DNA of 64,000 nt from JAHQVI01 sp050330195 (GCA_050330195.1 JBHJOB010000043.1:1-64000); one strand, 5' to 3'. Counted from the stretch's first letter, positions 52,532-62,683 are shown. Translations and numbers: made by a program. Notes: generated by a model not told the origin, from the sequence alone.

Positions 52532-53107
52532 TCACTTCTTGCGAAAAAGATCCAGCTCGACGACTTCAGCCGTTTGCTTTTCGGGCTGTTCGTCCTGCTC
52601 GATGGCCGGTTCATCGATCTTCGTCTCCACCGCCTCGACGCCGTCATCGGCTGATGCTGCCGGGCGCGGCAACACGGCGCGGTCACGATCCTGACCTTCG
52701 ACGCTTGCGGACATCTGGTCCGCCGGAGGCATCTCGGACTTGGTGGCGGAGGCGAACAGATTGGGGCTGAAACCGAAGGAGACGCTGGGATCGACGAAGG
52801 TCTTGATCGCCGAATAGGGCACGACCAGCCGCTCGGGGACGCCGTTGAAAGACAGTTTCACCTCGAAGCGATCATCATAGATCAGCAGATCCCAGAACTG
52901 ATGCTGAAGGACGATCGTCATGTCTTCGGGATATTGCTCTTTCAGGCGCTTGGACACGATGGCGCCCGCAGCCGTCGTATCGAAGGTTATGTAGAAATGG
53001 TGTTCGCCCGGCAAGCCCCGCTTCTGGACTCTCTGCAAGACCGTGCGGATAATGCCCCGCATGGCCTCATTGGCCAAAACATCGTAGCGGATCTGATCCT
53101 CGGACAT
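52532..53107 (-). CDS. sspB: SspB, ClpXP adaptor for ssrA-tagged proteins (alphaproteobacterial type)
   Basis: 191 residues. The substrate-binding domain starts YDVLANEAMRGIIRTVLQRVQKRGLPGEHHFYITFDT and continues FEVKLSFNGVPERLVVPYSAIKTFVDPSVSFGF. A long acidic linker leads to a C-terminal ClpX-docking tail ending VVELDLFRKK. It delivers ssrA-tagged proteins to ClpXP. The ATG at 53107 begins the conserved part; an extension to 53161 has no support. The tmRNA gene lies directly upstream on the same strand. Confidence 0.93.
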   Translation of the reverse strand: MSEDQIRYDVLANEAMRGIIRTVLQRVQKRGLPGEHHFYITFDTTAAGAIVSKRLKEQYPEDMTIVLQHQFWDLLIYDDRFEVKLSFNGVPERLVVPYSAIKTFVDPSVSFGFSPNLFASATKSEMPPADQMSASVEGQDRDRAVLPRPAASADDGVEAVETKIDEPAIEQDEQPEKQTAEVVELDLFRKK

Positions 53108-53189
53108 ACGGCTGATATCGTCTTTTTTGCGGTTAGAGCAAGTTCCGGCAAGTGGGACCATCCATCTTACAGGACTACTGAGCGTAATA

Positions 53190-53560
53190 CCCGAGAGCGA
53201 CCGTCACCCTCGGGCGGTCAGGTGGAGGACTTCTGTTGCCCGGTGTCCTCCAAACCGCGCCTAACAGCGCTGAACCGCTAGGACTTGAATTAGGCTAACC
53301 GCACTGCATTACGCAGCGAGGCGTGCCTCAGCATAGTTGTCATTTGCAACTATTTGAACGGCCCGATAACGGCGGAACCATGCCGAGCGAAAACGTACCC
53401 TTTACACCCTCGTCGATCCTAGTTCGCCCCCATCAGAAACGCATCTGTGAGACGATGCGCTTGTGGTGGAGGCGCCGGGTACCGCCCCCGGGTCCGAAAG
53501 GTTTATTACGATAGTCATTTATCGCCATAGCTGGCGAACCAGCAATCCCAATATATGGGC
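53190..53560 (-). ncRNA. ssrA: tmRNA, circularly permuted two-piece alphaproteobacterial type
   Basis: On the minus strand the acceptor piece comes first, ending GGCGCCTCCACCA (CCA at about 53464). After a 32-base spacer the coding piece begins at 53431 with GGGGGCGAACTAGGATCGAC, whose first seven bases pair with CGCCTCC of the acceptor end. The tag frame reads ANDNYAEARLAA then TAA at about 53308, preceded by TAGTTGCAAATGAC. Downstream is a GGAGGAC/GTCCTCC hairpin (about 53217-53249) and a CCCGAG/CTCGGG hairpin. The order is characteristic of alphaproteobacteria. Outer ends are approximate. Confidence 0.93.
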
Positions 53561-53678
53561 TCCAAGGCTTAAAAAAAAGACCGAAAGCGTAGGCAGGTGA
53601 TTTCATCCTCCACCGGCTCAACAGCTTATTTTCGGGAACGGGACGCGGGACCGGCGGCTCACGCAGGTGACGTTACGG

Positions 53679-53975
53679 CTACCAGCAAACTTCGGCTGTT
53701 GCCTTGCATGTATATTCATCGAAAATAATCACGTCGAGGAAGAGTTCGCATTCAACTTGCTTCTCTCCCGTTCTGTATTTCTTGATACCCTTCTTGGCCG
53801 CCCAATCGGCAATATATTTATCCAGAAGCATTTTCGCATCGCGCGCCGGACCTTCTTTCCCGTAATCGTTTACCGAATAGAAAAGCTTGGTACACTCGGC
53901 TTTTGCAGCGCCGGGAAAAGCAAGGATCAGAAAACTCAAAGCAACCGGACGAACCGCGCGGCTCATGACATTCAT
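53679..53975 (-). CDS. Small exported protein of unknown function
   Basis: 98 residues from the ATG at 53975 (GGAGTTGACG upstream). A signal peptide (VALSFLILAFPGAAKA) is followed by about 70 residues with four Cys (ECTKLFYSVNDYG, VECELFLDVI, EYTCKATAEVCW), possibly two disulfides in the periplasm. No family recognised. It is the only gene between ssrA and the MFS gene. Confidence 0.65.
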   Translation of the reverse strand: MNVMSRAVRPVALSFLILAFPGAAKAECTKLFYSVNDYGKEGPARDAKMLLDKYIADWAAKKGIKKYRTGEKQVECELFLDVIIFDEYTCKATAEVCW

Positions 53976-54015
53976 CGTCAACTCCATGATATAATCCAGA
54001 CAGACATTGGCAGTA

Positions 54016-55410
54016 TTACAGACTGTTGGTCCTGACAAATCCCAGGATCACCAGTCCCGACAAGAGGAAGAGCAGTATCACGGACATCGCAATCTGCAGA
54101 CTGCCCGTCGTGTCGGCAAGGATGCCGATGATCAGGGGCGCCGCGAATGCCGTGACCTTGCCGGAGAAAGCGAAAAAGCCGAAAAACTCGCTCATATGTT
54201 CGGGCGGAGCCATGCGTGCGAGCAGGCTGCGGCTCGCCGATTGCAGCGGCCCCGAGGAAAGCCCGATCAAAATTGCGAAAGCGATGTAGACGAGTTCGCC
54301 GGTCGACGTGAAAGGCGCTGCATCGGCCGCGCGCGGGGCGACTTCGAGGAAGAACAGGACATGCCGTGAGTCGATGGAGATCACGCCCCCCGCGCCGCAG
54401 ATCAGCAGCAGCAACGCGCCGACCAGCACCCTTTTTGAGCCGAGCCGGTCGTCGAGAAAGCCGCCCGCCGCCGCGCCAATCCCGGCCGCGATGCTGAGAA
54501 TGATGCCGAAATAGCCGATGACGATAGTCGGCCAGTCGAATACGGCCTTGGCGTAGATCCCGCCGAAGGTGAAGATTGCCAGCAGTCCGTCGATGAACAG
54601 CATTCGCGCGGCAAAGAAAAGCGCCAGATCGCGATAGCGGCCGATATGGCGAAGCGTTCTTGCGATGGAGGCGAAGGCCGACCGGATCGTCGCCCGCTCC
54701 GCGCCAGGCCGGGGCGGCGCATCCGGCGTGAACAGAAAGAAGGGAATGACGAAGACGACGAACCAGAGCGCCGAGAACGGCCCGACGAAACGATCCGCCT
54801 CATGGCTCGCCACATCGAAGGAGATGAGCGGCGCCAGCCCGAGAACCGTCTGCCCGCTGCCCCCATCGATCAGAATGAACGCCGCCATGATGATCAGCGA
54901 GATCAGGCCGCCCGCATAGCCGAGCGCCCAGCCGCCGCCGCTGACACGGCCGAGCAGGCGCGACGGCACGAGACGGGGCATGAGCGAATTGTTTAGGACC
55001 GCGCTGAATTCGGCGGCGACGGTCGCAACGATCAGCCCCAGAACGACGATCCAGAGATTGCCGCTTGCGCCCGGCACGGCGTACCAAAGCGCCAGTTGCC
55101 CGAGCACGAAGCCGATTGACAGCCAGCCGATGAGCTGCTTCAGCCGCCCCCTGCGATCCGCGATCGCGCCGAGGACCGGGCTGCCCAGCGCAACCAGAAT
55201 TGACGCCGCGGCCATGGTATAGCCCCAGATGGCCCCGCCCTGTGCGGCATCGCCGATGAAGACGGCGGCGAAATAGGGAGCGAACAGAAAGGTGGTCACG
55301 AGCGTGTAGAAAGGCTGCGCCGCCCAGTCGAACAGCATCCATGAGCCGATCGCGAGCGGGCCCGCCGAAGGCTGCTCCGCCGTCTGACGGTCATAAGTCG
55401 CAGATGTCAT
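54016..55410 (-). CDS. UMF1/Atg22-like MFS transporter
   Basis: 464 residues with about twelve hydrophobic segments. The UMF1 family is indicated by SWMLFDWAAQPFYTLVTTFLFAPYFA at the N-terminus, GSPVLGAIADRRGRLKQLI (MFS motif A-like), LPRLVPSRLLGRVSGGGWALGYAGGL, and RSLLARMAPPEHMSEFFGFFAFSGK. Eukaryotic Atg22 effluxes amino acids from vacuoles; bacterial substrates are unknown. Confidence 0.9.
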   Translation of the reverse strand: MTSATYDRQTAEQPSAGPLAIGSWMLFDWAAQPFYTLVTTFLFAPYFAAVFIGDAAQGGAIWGYTMAAASILVALGSPVLGAIADRRGRLKQLIGWLSIGFVLGQLALWYAVPGASGNLWIVVLGLIVATVAAEFSAVLNNSLMPRLVPSRLLGRVSGGGWALGYAGGLISLIIMAAFILIDGGSGQTVLGLAPLISFDVASHEADRFVGPFSALWFVVFVIPFFLFTPDAPPRPGAERATIRSAFASIARTLRHIGRYRDLALFFAARMLFIDGLLAIFTFGGIYAKAVFDWPTIVIGYFGIILSIAAGIGAAAGGFLDDRLGSKRVLVGALLLLICGAGGVISIDSRHVLFFLEVAPRAADAAPFTSTGELVYIAFAILIGLSSGPLQSASRSLLARMAPPEHMSEFFGFFAFSGKVTAFAAPLIIGILADTTGSLQIAMSVILLFLLSGLVILGFVRTNSL

Positions 55411-55493
55411 CGCGCGAACGCTCCCCCGTACCAGCCAGATTTCTCATAGCCCAAAACCGGCACAGGTTACAACGCGGCTTTCACGGATAAGAG

Positions 55494-58400
55494 TTAAAGC
55501 TCGGCCACCTCCCGCAAATGTGCGACTGCGACCGTCAGCTTGGCCAGCGTCAACTCGCTGCCGTTCAGGATCTCGTCGATGCTGTGCCGCGCCCGTGCGA
55601 CCGCGACGCGATGCGTCTCGCGCCAGGCTTCGAAATCCGGCTTGTCGCTGCCGGTCACCGCGAAAATCTTCTCCACGATGGCCCGCTGCGCCGAGGCGGC
55701 CGCCGCCAGCGCGCTGTTGAAGGCCAGCCTGTCATAATATTCGGCCGGCATGTGCCGCTCGCTGGAGGAGCGCATCTCATCGACCCGGAAGTGACTGCTC
55801 ACGCGGAAATAGAGGCGCGCGACTTCCAGCTCCGGCCGGTTCAGTCTCGTGGCCAGCAGAATGATGTCCGGCCCATCGGTCAGCGCCTTCAGAATGGAGA
55901 AGCGGCGAGCGAGGTCCGCCGGGAGATCCTCGGCGACCATGCGGCCTTGCGCATCCTCAAGCCGCCCGATCAGCCACTCGTCGAAAATACTCTCGATGGA
56001 GCCGCTCAGCGTATCGAGTCCGGCCCTGTAACGCTCGATCAGCGCGGATAGACCTTCCTGCAGATTGCCATAGCGCAGGAACCAGACAACCTGCCGGCGC
56101 AGCACATCCTGGACCAGCATGTAGAGCGAGAGCTGGCGCTGACCGTCGATTTTGCCGTCGAGCGCGTCGATCGTGTCATAGAAGTCGTTGAGGCGGAACG
56201 CTCCGGTCGCCGCCGCGAACGCAAAGGCGACATCTTCCGTGCTGCGGCCGGTTTCCTCCTTCAGCCTCACGACGAGGGTCGAGCCGCCACGATTGATCGC
56301 GCCGTTGGACAGCATCGTTGCGATGATCTCGCGCCGCAGCGCATGGCTTTCGATCTCGGATGCGAAGCGTTCGCGCATGGATTTGGGGAAATAATCAGCC
56401 AGCACGCGGCTGAGATAGGGATCGTCCACGACGGTGGAATCGATCAGCTCGGAATAGAGCGCGATCTTCGACCAGGCCAGCAGAACGGCAAGCTCCGGCC
56501 GGGTCAGGGGCTGGCGCTTGCGGGCGCGTTCGGCGATCTCGGCGTCGGACGGCAGATGCTCGATCTGGCGGTCGAGCAGATCGGCATTTTCCAGCGCCAC
56601 CATCAGACGGTTCTGAAAGCCAAGATCGGACAGACCGCGCATTTCGCCAAGGCTGATGGCAAGCGTCTGCAGATAGTTGTTCCGCAGAACCTTTTCCGCC
56701 ACCTCGTCGGTCATTTCGACGAGACAGGCATTGCGATCCTCAAGCGTCAGTTTTTCAGTTTCGAGCCCCTTCGCCATCGCGATCTTGATATTCACCTCCA
56801 TGTCGGAGGAATTCACGCCGGCCGAATTGTCGATGGCGTCGGTATTGATCCGCCCACCGAGCATTGCGAATTCGATGCGCGCGGCCTGGGTGATGCCCAG
56901 GTTGGCGCCCTCGCCGATGACTTTGGTCTGAAGGTCGGCGGCCGTCACGCGGATGGGGTCATTGGTCCGATCGTTGACGTCCTCATCGGTTTCACCCGAG
57001 GCGCGGGTATAGGTGCCGATCCCACCGAACCAGATGAGGTCGGTCTGCGCCTTGAGAAGCAGGCGCATGATCTCGTTCGGCGAAGCGGCCTTCTGCGCGA
57101 TCCCCAGCAGAATCTGCATCTGCGGCGAAAGGGGAATGCTTTTCGCCGCACGCGAAAATACCCCGCCGCCTTCTGAAATCAGCTCCCGGTCATAATCCTG
57201 CCAGCTCGAACGCGGCAGATCGAACAGGCGCTTGCGCTCCTGCCAGCTCGTCTCGGGATCGGGCGTCGGATCGATGAAGATGTCGCGGTGATCGAAGGCG
57301 GCAAGCAGCTTGATCTTGCGCGACAGCAGCATCCCGTTGCCGAAGACGTCGCCGGACATATCGCCGATGCCGATCACACGGAAGGGCGTAGTCTGAATGT
57401 CGATGTTCATCTCGCGGAAGTGACGCTTGACCGCTTCCCAGCCGCCGCGCGCGGTGATGCCCATCTTCTTGTGATCGTAGCCGGCCGAACCGCCCGAGGC
57501 GAAAGCATCGCCCAGCCAGAAGCCGTTGGAGACCGCGAGCGCGTTGGCGATGTCGGAAAATGTCGCGGTGCCCTTGTCGGCGGCGACGACGAGGTAAGGG
57601 TCGTTTCCGTCGAGCCGGACCGTCTCTTTCGGTGGGATAATCTCGCCGTCCTTGAGATTGTCGGTGACGCTGAGCAGGTTGGCGATGAACGAACGATAGC
57701 AAGCTACGCCCTCCGCCATCATCGCGTCGCGCGAGCCGCCCTTGGGCAGATTGCGCGGCACGAAACCGCCCTTTGCCCCTTGCGGCACGATGATCGCATT
57801 CTTCACCTGCTGCGCCTTCGCCAGCGCAAGCACTTCGGTGCGGAAGTCCTGCGGGCGATCCGACCAGCGCAGGCCGCCGCGTGCGATCGGTCCGCCGCGC
57901 AGGTGGACGCCCTCGAAACGCGGCGAAGTGACGAAGATCTCCGCATAGGGTTTCGGAGCGGGAAGCCCCTCGACATCGCGGCTCCTGATCTTGATCGCGA
58001 TAGACGGCCCACAGGCCAGTTCCGTGGCCGGCTGATAGAAATTGGTGCGCAACGTCGCCTGAACCAGATTGAGCAGACGCCGGAGCATCCGGTCTTCATC
58101 GAGGCTGGCGACATTGTCCAGAGCGCCCTCGATGCGCTCCACGATCGGTCGGGCCGCCGCGCGTCTTTGTTCCTCGGTCCTGGCGGTCGCCGGATCGAAC
58201 AGCGTATGGAAAAGCTGAACGAGTTCGCGGACGATGCCGCCATGCTGGGTCAGCGTTCGCGCGAGATAGATCTGCCCGAATGGCGCGCCGATCTGCCTGA
58301 GATAGGAACCGTAGCCGCGCATCATCGCGACTTCGCGCCAGTCGAGCCCGGCTTCGATGATCAGGCGGTTGAAAAGATCGTTCGCCGCATCGCCTCGCCA

Positions 58401-60320
58401 TATGGCGAGGAAACAGCCCTCAAGCCGTTCCTGATGTTTGTCCAGATCGACCGGATCGCCATTCGCGCTCTCGATCAGCAACTCATGAAGAAAGACCTTG
58501 ACGCGCTCGCCGTCGCGCCGGGTGGTCAGTTCGTAGGTCTGTTCGGAGACGACGGAGAAGCCGAGATTCTCCAGCACCGGAACGCGGCGGCTCAGCGAAA
58601 TCGGCTCGTGCATCTGGTAGAGCATGACATAAAGTCGGCGCGGCGGCAGGTCCGGACTGCTGAAGAAGCTGATGCCGACCTTCAGTTCCTCCGACAGCCT
58701 TTCGATCTTCTCGATGTCGATCAGCGCGCGGGCAGGGGTATTGCCATGCTCATAGCCCGGCGGGAACGCCTCGCCGTAGCGCTGAATGATCGTGCTCGCG
58801 CTGCGCCCGTAACTGTCCCTGATCAGCACCTGGAGATCGTCCTGCCAGTTGCGAACGATCTTTTCGACTTCCGCCTGCAGATCGTCCACCGAGACATCCG
58901 GCACCTTGTCCTGATCTTTCCACAGCACGACATGCAGACGCACCAGCGGGCCGATGGTGAACACCGGCGTGAATTCCTTCATATGCGCGTCGAAAGTCTT
59001 CTCAAGCAGCGCGATGATCTTTTGGCGGATCTTCGTACTGAACTTCTCGCGCGTGATGTAGACCAGCACCGATGCGAACCGGCCGAACTCGTCGGGACGG
59101 ACGAAAATCCGTGTCCGCGGCATCAGCTCCAGCCGCACCAGTTGGCTGGCAATCTCGGTAAGCTGATCCGAAGGGATCTGGAACAGTTCGTCGCGGGGAA
59201 AGGTTTCAAGAATATTCGTCAGGACACGTCCGGAATAGCTGTTCTGTCCGAAGCGCAGGTTCCGGAAGACCTGTTCCACCTTGTGGCGCAGAAACGGAAT
59301 GCGTCTGGAAGATTCGTTGTAGGCCGAGGCGGAAAACAGACCGACAAGGCGCAACTCGCCCGTCAGTTCGCCCTCGGGCGAATAAAGCTTGATGCCGATG
59401 GAATCGGTATGCACGCGGCGCTGGACAGGGGAAAGAAAATTCGCCTTCGTGATGATCAGCAGATCGGGGGCGCCGAAAAATTCCCGCGCAATGGGACTCA
59501 TCTCCTGATGCCTGCCGGTCCGGCGCAGGACGTGCATATCCGGATCGCGCAACAGTCCAAGGCCGGTTTCCGGCTTCATGTCCAACTGGGGTTCGGTCCC
59601 GTCCATCGTAAAGTCGTATTCGCGCACGCCCAGAAAAGTGAAATGCCCCTCCGCAAGCCACTTCATGAACTGGATCGATTCAGCCAGTTCGTCGACAGCA
59701 ACCGGCGGCGGCAGATTCACATATGTGTCGATCACCGCGCGGAGACGGGAGACCATAGGCATCCAGTCGGAAACGACAATACGCACCTGCTCGAAGATCG
59801 TCTCCAGCCGTTCGAGCAGATCGGCACGCTCGCGATCGCCCTCCAGCGGGTCGATATGGATATGGAAGAAGCTCTCCGCATGACCTGCATTGATTGGCGC
59901 GCTATGGGCGGCGACGAGTCCGGTGAGTTCGCCATCCGTGTTGCGGTGAACTCGAAAGATGGGATGCGCGACGTAGCGCGCGCTGTGACCGCGATCATTC
60001 AGCTCGACCAGAACCGAGGAAAGCAGGAAGGGCATGTCGTCGTTGACGGCTTCGATGACGGTGATGGGACCGCCTGCTCCGCCATCGTCGTAATCGTAGA
60101 CGCGCAGCTTGCGTTCCTTGGGGGCGCGTTTCTGGAAGAAGTTGAACGCGCTGATGGCAAGCTGGGTCAGTTTCTCCTGAGGGAAGAGATCCTGCTGTGT
60201 CTCACTGGGCGTGGAAAACAATGCGGCCGTAAACGCAGACGCAAGCCGTCCATCCGTCCCCTCCGCCGAGGCGGCCTTCTCGACCTCTTGGGACACTGTG
60301 GAAATCTTCAACTGGCTCAT
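55494..60320 (-). CDS. gdhB: NAD-specific glutamate dehydrogenase, large (about 180 kDa) type
   Basis: 1608 residues from the ATG at 60320 (MSQLKISTVSQ). It deaminates glutamate oxidatively to 2-oxoglutarate. A long N-terminal part carries ACT-like domains (DDDGGAGGPITVIEAVNDDMPFLLSSVLVELNDRG); the catalytic core is GGIARGG-like (LRGGPIARGGLRWSDRPQDFRTEVLALAKAQQVKNAIIVPQGAKGGF) with the NAD-binding FGIGDMSGDVFGNGML-type motif (here IGIGDMSGDVFGNGML); then a long helical C-terminus. It is alone, 83 bases before the MFS start. The gene symbol follows the Pseudomonas usage. Confidence 0.95.
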   Translation of the reverse strand: MSQLKISTVSQEVEKAASAEGTDGRLASAFTAALFSTPSETQQDLFPQEKLTQLAISAFNFFQKRAPKERKLRVYDYDDGGAGGPITVIEAVNDDMPFLLSSVLVELNDRGHSARYVAHPIFRVHRNTDGELTGLVAAHSAPINAGHAESFFHIHIDPLEGDRERADLLERLETIFEQVRIVVSDWMPMVSRLRAVIDTYVNLPPPVAVDELAESIQFMKWLAEGHFTFLGVREYDFTMDGTEPQLDMKPETGLGLLRDPDMHVLRRTGRHQEMSPIAREFFGAPDLLIITKANFLSPVQRRVHTDSIGIKLYSPEGELTGELRLVGLFSASAYNESSRRIPFLRHKVEQVFRNLRFGQNSYSGRVLTNILETFPRDELFQIPSDQLTEIASQLVRLELMPRTRIFVRPDEFGRFASVLVYITREKFSTKIRQKIIALLEKTFDAHMKEFTPVFTIGPLVRLHVVLWKDQDKVPDVSVDDLQAEVEKIVRNWQDDLQVLIRDSYGRSASTIIQRYGEAFPPGYEHGNTPARALIDIEKIERLSEELKVGISFFSSPDLPPRRLYVMLYQMHEPISLSRRVPVLENLGFSVVSEQTYELTTRRDGERVKVFLHELLIESANGDPVDLDKHQERLEGCFLAIWRGDAANDLFNRLIIEAGLDWREVAMMRGYGSYLRQIGAPFGQIYLARTLTQHGGIVRELVQLFHTLFDPATARTEEQRRAAARPIVERIEGALDNVASLDEDRMLRRLLNLVQATLRTNFYQPATELACGPSIAIKIRSRDVEGLPAPKPYAEIFVTSPRFEGVHLRGGPIARGGLRWSDRPQDFRTEVLALAKAQQVKNAIIVPQGAKGGFVPRNLPKGGSRDAMMAEGVACYRSFIANLLSVTDNLKDGEIIPPKETVRLDGNDPYLVVAADKGTATFSDIANALAVSNGFWLGDAFASGGSAGYDHKKMGITARGGWEAVKRHFREMNIDIQTTPFRVIGIGDMSGDVFGNGMLLSRKIKLLAAFDHRDIFIDPTPDPETSWQERKRLFDLPRSSWQDYDRELISEGGGVFSRAAKSIPLSPQMQILLGIAQKAASPNEIMRLLLKAQTDLIWFGGIGTYTRASGETDEDVNDRTNDPIRVTAADLQTKVIGEGANLGITQAARIEFAMLGGRINTDAIDNSAGVNSSDMEVNIKIAMAKGLETEKLTLEDRNACLVEMTDEVAEKVLRNNYLQTLAISLGEMRGLSDLGFQNRLMVALENADLLDRQIEHLPSDAEIAERARKRQPLTRPELAVLLAWSKIALYSELIDSTVVDDPYLSRVLADYFPKSMRERFASEIESHALRREIIATMLSNGAINRGGSTLVVRLKEETGRSTEDVAFAFAAATGAFRLNDFYDTIDALDGKIDGQRQLSLYMLVQDVLRRQVVWFLRYGNLQEGLSALIERYRAGLDTLSGSIESIFDEWLIGRLEDAQGRMVAEDLPADLARRFSILKALTDGPDIILLATRLNRPELEVARLYFRVSSHFRVDEMRSSSERHMPAEYYDRLAFNSALAAAASAQRAIVEKIFAVTGSDKPDFEAWRETHRVAVARARHSIDEILNGSELTLAKLTVAVAHLREVAEL

Positions 60321-60618
60321 GGCGCGGCCTCGGGCTTTGTTTTCTGCACGTATTCTGGGCAGTCTCAATTTAGCACAGTGTCGAACCGATTTGGTTTCGG
60401 CAAGGCCGCAGACCGCTTTTGTGGAGCAAATCGCCTCGGTATGAACCACTAGCCATCTTGTATGACGACGATTTTTCGCATGTTTGTGAAAATCGCGGCT
60501 TAAGGAGACGCGGAGGTTTTTAAGCGTATTGGCGGGAGTGGCAGATACTCGCCGCAGGCGCGGCGCGGTTTCGCTTCAAGCGCCGACGTCACTTTGGCCG
60601 GCAGGCGCCGCAGGATGA

Positions 60619-60858
60619 TCAGAGGATATTATGGGAGCCGTCGCAGAAGGGCTCGTCGCAGGTCTGCTTGCAGCCGCAAAGATTGACCGCTTCGGTGCGT
60701 TCCGCGGTGAACACCAACGGCTCGATATCGCTGCCCTTGTGGGAGCCGTCGCAAAATGGCTGGCGAGAGGACAACCCGCAGCGGCACCAGGAGTAGGTGC
60801 GCCCTTCCGTCAGTTCGACGAGATAGGGGCTCAACTGCGCGGGAGTTGGATCTGCCAT
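60619..60858 (-). CDS. CDGSH iron-sulfur protein with two CDGSH motifs
   Basis: 79 residues. Two mitoNEET-type motifs are present: CRCGLSSRQPFCDGSH and CGCKQTCDEPFCDGSH, each C-X-C-X(8)-C-D-G-S-H, so it can bind two [2Fe-2S] clusters with 3Cys-1His ligation in one chain. The start at 60858 (MADPTPAQLSPY) gives the usual length; an ATG at 60912 adds 18 unconserved residues. Function in bacteria is redox or iron homeostasis, not settled. Confidence 0.9.
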   Translation of the reverse strand: MADPTPAQLSPYLVELTEGRTYSWCRCGLSSRQPFCDGSHKGSDIEPLVFTAERTEAVNLCGCKQTCDEPFCDGSHNIL

Positions 60859-61039
60859 TGCCCTGTCTTCCCTTTGATGGTCCATGAGCTCGGGAGGAGC
60901 TGAAGGGTTCATCGGAATGCCATTAGCGCAAGTCGCCAGCGAGATGCAAGCGGGCCACCGGCGAATGCAGCGGCGCGTGTCAAAAATGTTCTGCTGGATG
61001 GCCGATCGATGCGGGGAACCGTCAGCAAGGGAAGCCAGC

Positions 61040-61657
61040 TTACGCTGAACCGCGCCCGCGCCGCGATGAAAGCCACTTGACCAGCTGTTCTGTCACCTGA
61101 TTAAAATCGTTCTGCAGAGCGATAATGCCATTGGCCGGGTCGTCGCTCGAAGCCGGCGACCGGGCGCTGAACTGTTTTGTAGCGATCACGCTGGAGCCGA
61201 TATGGTCGATCAGTTTGACGAACAGCGTCACCACCGCTTCCGAGCGGCCATCGGCGACTTCGACCTCGAACTTGCGGATCTCGATTGCCAGCGTATATTC
61301 GCCATCGACACGATCCTCCGTCGTCAGGACGGCGCGGAACGCCTGGGAATCCTGCATCGCCTCGACGATGCGGGCCCGCACGAGGCTGGTGAGCCGGTCG
61401 CTCCAGGCGGCATCCTCGAAATAGGCGATCCGGCCGCCCGAGGCCATCACCAGAACGCGGTCAGTATCGAGCGCTCGCATGGCGGTCGGCTGCGAGACGG
61501 TGATCTGAACCGGCCAGCGGCGGAATTTGGAGTTCGAGAGATCGGGTGCGGAGAGGTTGAAGGTCGCCGGGGGCTCGGTTGCCCCTATACCAGCCACAGC
61601 GCAGCCGCCAAGCCATAGACACACCATGCCCGTATGGATCAACGGCAATATTCTCAT
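61040..61657 (-). CDS. ABC-type transport auxiliary lipoprotein (PqiC/MlaB-associated type)
   Basis: 205 residues. The lipobox is LWLGGC (about residues 14-19), followed by a domain typical of the ABC_trans_aux family: YFEDAAWSDRLTSLVRARIVEAMQDSQAF and YTLAIEIRKFEVEVADGRSEAVVTLFVKL. It is the last gene of the Mla-type operon, 66 bases after the MCE gene, and should help move lipids across the periplasm. An in-frame ATG ten codons upstream (61687) is possible. Confidence 0.88.
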   Translation of the reverse strand: MRILPLIHTGMVCLWLGGCAVAGIGATEPPATFNLSAPDLSNSKFRRWPVQITVSQPTAMRALDTDRVLVMASGGRIAYFEDAAWSDRLTSLVRARIVEAMQDSQAFRAVLTTEDRVDGEYTLAIEIRKFEVEVADGRSEAVVTLFVKLIDHIGSSVIATKQFSARSPASSDDPANGIIALQNDFNQVTEQLVKWLSSRRGRGSA

Positions 61658-61723
61658 GCCCCGTAGCCTTCGCCCATTTATCCCCAAAGAGCCCTAACAT
61701 GATCGGCTTTTAAGTCAATTTCA

Positions 61724-62677
61724 TTATTGTCCCGGCTTGTACTCCGGAACCTGCGAACCGCCGAAGATGATGCTTGAGGGATTTGCCTCGACTTTCTGCA
61801 AGACACGGTCGAGATTTTCGGCCAGACGGCGTCCATCACGCATGAACAGCTCGAATTCCCTCATACTGCGCCTAGCCTGATAGGTAAGACCTCCGGCCTG
61901 ATCTCCAAGACTCTTCTCCAGCTTGTCGGCGAGATTGCGGAAGGATTGCGCCGCCTGTTGCGCTTGGGCCACAACAGATTGCTCGCCACCGCCGAGTGAG
62001 GCGCTGAGCTGATCGACGGTATTTTCCATCTTGTCGGCAAGTCCGGTGAAGCGCTCCGACAGCGTGCGGGCGTTCTTGATGACCGCCGCGACATCGTCTC
62101 GGTTTTCACTCAGCATCGAGGTGAAGGCTTCGACATTCCGGGTCGTGCTGGCGATCAGCTTCTCATTGTTCGCGATAAGGTCGTTCAGCCGCGAAAAGAC
62201 CGCGTTCGCATTGCCGAGCGTTTCGGGCACGGCGTCGACCACCGCACCGAGCCCCGAGCCCGTATTGTCCGCGTAAATTGTGGGAAATGTCTCTCCCTCC
62301 TTCACCGTCAGCATCCCGGCCTCCGGCGTTCCCGGCGTGACGGAGAGCGCAACCCAGCCCGCGAGCCCCTGCTGCAGCACCTGCGCGCGCGAATCCTCCC
62401 GTATGGGCGTGTCCTCGGCCACGGTGATGATGACGCGCACCTTGCGCGTATCCTCCGGCATGATCTCCATGCTCGTCACCGAACCGATGCGGATACCGTT
62501 GAACAGCACCGCGCCCGCCTCGGTCAGCCCCTGCACCGAACCGTTGAAGATCACGTCGTAACGCTTGGCTCCGCCGCCATTGACGTAATGCTGCAGCCAA
62601 TAGGCAAACCCCAGCGCTCCACCGAGCGCCAGCAGCACGAACAGGCCGATGACCAGATAATTCGCTCGCGTTTCCAT
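61724..62677 (-). CDS. mlaD: MCE (MlaD-type) phospholipid transport protein
   Basis: 317 residues. One N-terminal transmembrane helix (NYLVIGLFVLLALGGALGFAYWL) is followed by a single MCE domain (YDVIFNGSVQGLTEAGAVLFNGIRIGSVTSMEIMPEDTRKVRVIITVAEDTPI) and a long coiled-coil tail (about 170-300). It forms a periplasmic hexamer on an MlaFE-type transporter. It lies six bases after the ATPase gene. The tail is longer than in E. coli MlaD, as is common in alphaproteobacteria. Confidence 0.92.
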   Translation of the reverse strand: METRANYLVIGLFVLLALGGALGFAYWLQHYVNGGGAKRYDVIFNGSVQGLTEAGAVLFNGIRIGSVTSMEIMPEDTRKVRVIITVAEDTPIREDSRAQVLQQGLAGWVALSVTPGTPEAGMLTVKEGETFPTIYADNTGSGLGAVVDAVPETLGNANAVFSRLNDLIANNEKLIASTTRNVEAFTSMLSENRDDVAAVIKNARTLSERFTGLADKMENTVDQLSASLGGGEQSVVAQAQQAAQSFRNLADKLEKSLGDQAGGLTYQARRSMREFELFMRDGRRLAENLDRVLQKVEANPSSIIFGGSQVPEYKPGQ

Positions 62678-62683
62678 ATGTCT

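Noticed and set aside
57288..60452. Long plus-strand open frame (about 1050 codons)
   Set aside because: Antisense shadow of NAD-glutamate dehydrogenase, whose catalytic motifs are unmistakable on the minus strand.
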